Source: Polydactylus sextarius
Taxonomy: Eukaryota; Chordata; Actinopteri; Polynemidae
Length of the DNA stretch: 64,000 bases
Reading direction: 5' to 3'
Assembly (NCBI GenBank): GCA_016801845.1
Contig: CM028912.1
Location: forward strand, 7,501,501 to 7,565,500
In this document: in pieces, positions 59,801 through 64,000 of the stretch
How positions within the stretch are numbered: position 1 is the stretch's first letter
How the letters are laid out: each line of letters opens with the position of its first letter
Program-made: the position numbers and the translations under genes
The notes under the pieces: generated by a model
Seen by the model: only the letters and a program-made list of their open reading frames with translations
Told to the model about the DNA's origin: nothing
The model's database searches: none

Positions 59801-62330
59801 CACATCCACACCACACATTGTAAACTGATTGCATTGTTTGAGCCAGCTACAGTCAGAAAAAAGAACTTGAAATAAAGTATGTATGCTCATTTTAAAGGAC
59901 AGATTTATTAATTTAATGCTCACATGTACATTTAAGGAGTTATGGCCCATTGTAAGATGTAGGAAGAATTTTGGACTGAGTGTCTATAACCAGGAAAATG
60001 CTTATGTGATCTGGTTAACCCATACTGGTGAGGCCTCATATTCAGCTAGACTTCACTATCACATAGTTTCCGCTTGGAAACATGTAAGTATAGTATTAGG
60101 ACAAATGTGACAAAAATGTACCCTTTGCTTCAACTGCATTTAAAGGAATAACCAAGGTAAATGTATTTACTGTGACTAAGGTTACAGGTGTATAGACAAG
60201 AAGAGCAATGTGTATTTAAGAAAACTCAACAACACAAAGCTGAAAAGTACAACTGAGTAAATATTGTTATCTACCCTTGCTCCTTATCAATGTGGAAGGA
60301 AGGCTCCTCTTTGCTCCCCCATGACTGAGATGATAAACGGACTTGGAATTGTCTAGTCAAATCATTTTCTTTGGCGACTTAGATTTTCATGCTACTGGAG
60401 GCCAGGAAAATTGTGTGTTTTGTTTTCTGAGGTTAACAAACAGTCTTCCGCCACACTTGTTTCCTGATAAGAGGAGTCACAAGTTTTTGTTACATGACTA
60501 ACAGCTTCATAAATGAATACCTCAAGATTAGTTCACGTGAACACATCGGCTGCCCGCTATGATCTCAGTTAACTTTTTGCCTTTATTACCCCAAGAAAGA
60601 GAGGGGTTGTTTGTGTTTATTCTGACTGAGAGGAATTCATTTAATCTAATTCATAGAGTAATAAGTACCATAATTGTGATGCCTTGACTGGATCTCATGA
60701 TGTTTGTCTCATAGCCATTATGGTAGAGGGTTATTTTTATCTCAGTGTTTTTAATTCAGTTTTGTGTACTGAACAAAAATTTATGTGAATTTGAATTTGA
60801 AAAAAAAGAAAGAAAAAGAAGGATGTGAAATAACAAATACTCCCACGCGCCGCCCCACTCCCATTCCTGGGGGGTTTGTGAGATACTTCAGCAGTTGTGG
60901 GAGGAAATTTTGGGGAATGTGATGTCGTTTTACCAAAAAGTCTGTCAATGACATTGACCAGATGTTTGCATGATCTTAATTTTCCCTCAACATGGAAGGA
61001 AAGAGCAGCCAAACACCTACAGGTCTTGAGAAAAGTACAGTAACAGTCAAAGTGGAGCACAGAGCATGTTTCTGCCCTCGTGTGGTCATAAATCAATACT
61101 ACATTAATATTAATGATCTAGAATCTAGATGATCTTGTTTCCTGAGATTAAAAAGTGGAATATTTTAAGAGACACAAAAGTACACTTGTCATTTTCAGAG
61201 GTTGGCTTCACTAAGAAGGATTCACTGGATTTGCCGTTTACCCTGCAAACTTCAAAGACAGTGACCCTTTATGTAGGTTTGGCAAAATCCAGTTGCCTTG
61301 ACAAAAGTTCAAAAATGTGCAATAACTTTTTTTCTCCCACTCCTTTTATATCCATTCTTTATTCTTTGTACAAAAGAAGAAACCTCAAGTCTGTAACAGG
61401 ATGTTTTATGAGAACAGCGACGTCAGGAATGTAGCTTGATTGTCTGTGGTTTAAGATATGGTGCTGCATTGATTATTGGGTGAAAAGATAGATCCTCAAG
61501 ATAAACAGAGAGTTCAACACTAATCCAATGCAGAAACTGATAAAGACTGCTGATTGATGTAAATGAAGTAGCATCATCTCTAAGAAAGATTGCTTTATGA
61601 ATTTGAAAGCTAAAAAAAAAAAATGGTGTTAAATGGATCTTGACAACTGCTGCGTCCGTAGATGAAGTTTTGAAGCTCAGATTTTAAGCCAACATGGGAG
61701 AGAAATCCCTCTAGGTGCTCAGACGAATGTAATTTGATTCTGGGCAATTCTGCTGAGAAAGATTTTGTTCTATTGAAAGTCCAAGAACAGCTATAGAAAA
61801 CAGACTGTGTGTTATTGTTAGAGCCCCTTATTTCTGCCATGTTAAGTGAGACATAAACTACATTAAGTTCAAATTTGGAAAACATCAGTAAAGATTTATG
61901 ACAAGCTGTTCTGTAACAGGCACTTCTTGTCTTAATGATGCTGCCATCATTCCAGTTCTTATAGGGATCCAGTTATGTAACTTTTCTCTACACTTACCCC
62001 TGATTTATATTAAGAGTGTTTGTATTAATGATGGGATCTTTGGACCAGCATTGCTTTGTGGCCATGGCCTGTAATCTTGAGAGCAAACATTACTCATCAC
62101 TTCCTCTCTCCTGAGCTCATTTCGCTGCTGCACTTGCGTATCTAATGATGTCAGACCTATCAGCCAAGTGTTGTTTAAACATCAGGGCCTTTTGGGAAGA
62201 GGCTTGAACCGATGTAACCCCAGAACCTCTGATACAGGGTGCTGGGATATTTCAGTCAACACGATGAAAACCTGTGAACTTGCCCGTGTGTACCATGCGC
62301 AAATCTTGGTAGTTACACCCATGCTGTCTT

Positions 62331-62350
62331 CCTCTTCTTCTTCTTCTTCT
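62331..62350. repeat. CTT trinucleotide repeat
   Basis: About six imperfect CTT units in col4a1 intron 1. Confidence 0.8.
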
Positions 62351-62990
62351 GTTGGCATTCTATGTTTCCCTGCCAACTCCAGCCACAGTAAACAATCACA
62401 AACACACTGTCATAGACACACAATTATGATAAGGCACTGTTTTGCACAGCGCCCAGTAAATGTAAACACTCTGCAAGCATATGTCATATTGATTTTTCAC
62501 AGTTTGGTGACATTGGGGCCTGCCATCCAGACTTAGGAATGGCATAAACACTTGTCCAGAGACACGTGAGGCTGTCTGCTGGAGAGCTTTACTGGCTCTG
62601 ATACAGTTTCTTCAAAGCTCAGTGACTCATCAGCCACTGTGTATTCACAGTGGACATTAACACTCACCACTGCAGAGCCTCAGGGTTTCTGCTCAGTCTG
62701 TTTGCTCTGTGGAAGATCATGCTGCTTAGGCAGAGTAACATCATCTTCATCTATTTATTTTCTCACAGTTTCTGAGTCCAGAAAAAGCCCACATTTGCAC
62801 AACTTGTACTGTGCTGGTATTTCTCAATTACAAGTAAAAATAGACCAAATATAGCTCTGGAAAAACTTGTGGATTATTGTTACAGTATCAATCTGGGTTT
62901 TATTAAATGTGTCTAATACTACATCATCAAGGAAATGATTGAGATCATTAATAGGTAAAAAAAACCCAAGTCTAAGTAGCGACAAGCTAA

Positions 62991-62994
<4 letters not shown>

Positions 62995-63036
<42 letters not shown>
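62995..63036. repeat. TA microsatellite
   Basis: About 21 TA units followed by a T run in col4a1 intron 1. Confidence 0.95.
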
Positions 63037-63044
<8 letters not shown>

Positions 63045-64000
63045 CCTTTTTTAAGTGAATGCTGCTTTCCACTGATTTCACATTGAAATTTACTGTAAAG
63101 CCAACATATGAAGTGATGAAAATCAAAAGTAGCTTAATTTTAGCTTTATTCTAACTAAAACTAAATCCCTGCAGCAAATAAAGCAGAACAGAAAACGGAC
63201 GGATGTGTCTGCTCTGTTTTTTAAGGTCAGTATCATCGCCAGTACAAATCTAATCACACTAATTGGTGAATCTCTTCTGTCAGCAAAATATAGTGAAGAA
63301 AAATATAAGGAATTTGTTTTGTTATGCTCCACCACTGTATGGTAAGGCTATCGCCTCCCTCTATGACATAAGGCTATAAAAATGGTATTTATGTTACAAA
63401 TAATACCATGTTTTGTGGTGTAGTGAGATAGTGATGGCCCTCATCATGCTATATACCTGAGGATCTGTAAGATAAGGTCCTCTTAAGATTCCTCTTTCCT
63501 ACAAAGCTGAGATATCAAATCAGGTAGTCATCTACTTCAATGCCGTTGGACTTATTAACAAGATGTTCTCTTTGTGCAGATGACAGTTGGGGCTTTGTAC
63601 CATCGTGTCCATCTGCTGTTTGGGTTTATGACCATGCATAACGGATGTCGAAGGAAAACAAATAGGAGAAATCAAAGAAAACCTACTGATGTTCTTACAG
63701 ATTACTGCACCGTGTTTGAAGATCCAGTAGCAGACATCACAGGGTGGTGGCTTTTCATCACACACCCAAGCACACACATAGCGTCCTCTTTGTTCATGTC
63801 AGTGTGAGGTTTGGATTCTCCGGTCATGCCTGCCAACATGCAGGAATGTCGGCTCAGTTAAGTTGTGTCTTAAAGAAGACAATGAAAACTGCAAATAAAG
63901 AAAAGAAATCTCAGACTGAGAGCAACAGGTGAATGAGGGTCTACTTAAGCAATACTTCAACACGAACAGCTGTGATTTACTTTAGAACCGTTGACAATGT

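Overview
This window is vertebrate nuclear DNA, almost certainly from a teleost fish. It has GT-AG introns, many short Gly-X-Y exons, long dinucleotide microsatellites, and repeats of types I recognise as common in fish: Tc1, hAT and pogo-like elements, a tRNA-derived SINE, and a LINE 3' tail. No bacterial genes, rRNA, tRNA or CRISPR array were seen. Identities come from recognising protein families by eye; no database search was run.

The window holds two type IV collagen genes arranged head to head. The minus-strand gene is col4a2 (alpha-2 chain). Its start is near 47.43 kb, and 42 coding exons run down to the left edge, where the gene is cut off before its last collagenous exons and the C-terminal NC1 domain. 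The plus-strand gene is col4a1 (alpha-1 chain); only its signal-peptide exon (48173-48244) is present, and the rest of the window (48245-64000) lies in its first intron. The interval between the two start codons, about 0.74 kb, should contain the shared bidirectional promoter. The two products assemble as alpha1-alpha1-alpha2 trimers in basement membranes, which is why the paired arrangement matters.

Layout. 1-11.2 kb: a dense cluster of 39 col4a2 exons (numbered 4 to 42 here) encoding the triple helix and its interruptions. 11.2-29.2 kb: intron 3. 29162-29242: a lone 81-bp exon with the 7S-domain cysteines. 29.2-47.2 kb: intron 2, with a cluster of nested transposons at 42-46 kb. 47.19-47.43 kb: the two signal-peptide exons. 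47.43-48.17 kb: intergenic promoter. 48.17-48.24 kb: col4a1 exon 1. The remainder is col4a1 intron 1, with a 116-bp CA repeat at 56.7 kb.

Assignment to col4a2 rather than col4a4 or col4a6 rests on the 7S exon (pattern PCGGRDCSGECKCFPEKG), on several interruptions shared with the alpha-2 chain, and on a two-cysteine interruption. All exons join in frame with one exception. Exon 41 (305-465) is 161 bp instead of 162 and changes frame beside a run of six C. This is most likely a missing base in the assembly; otherwise it is a loss-of-function allele.
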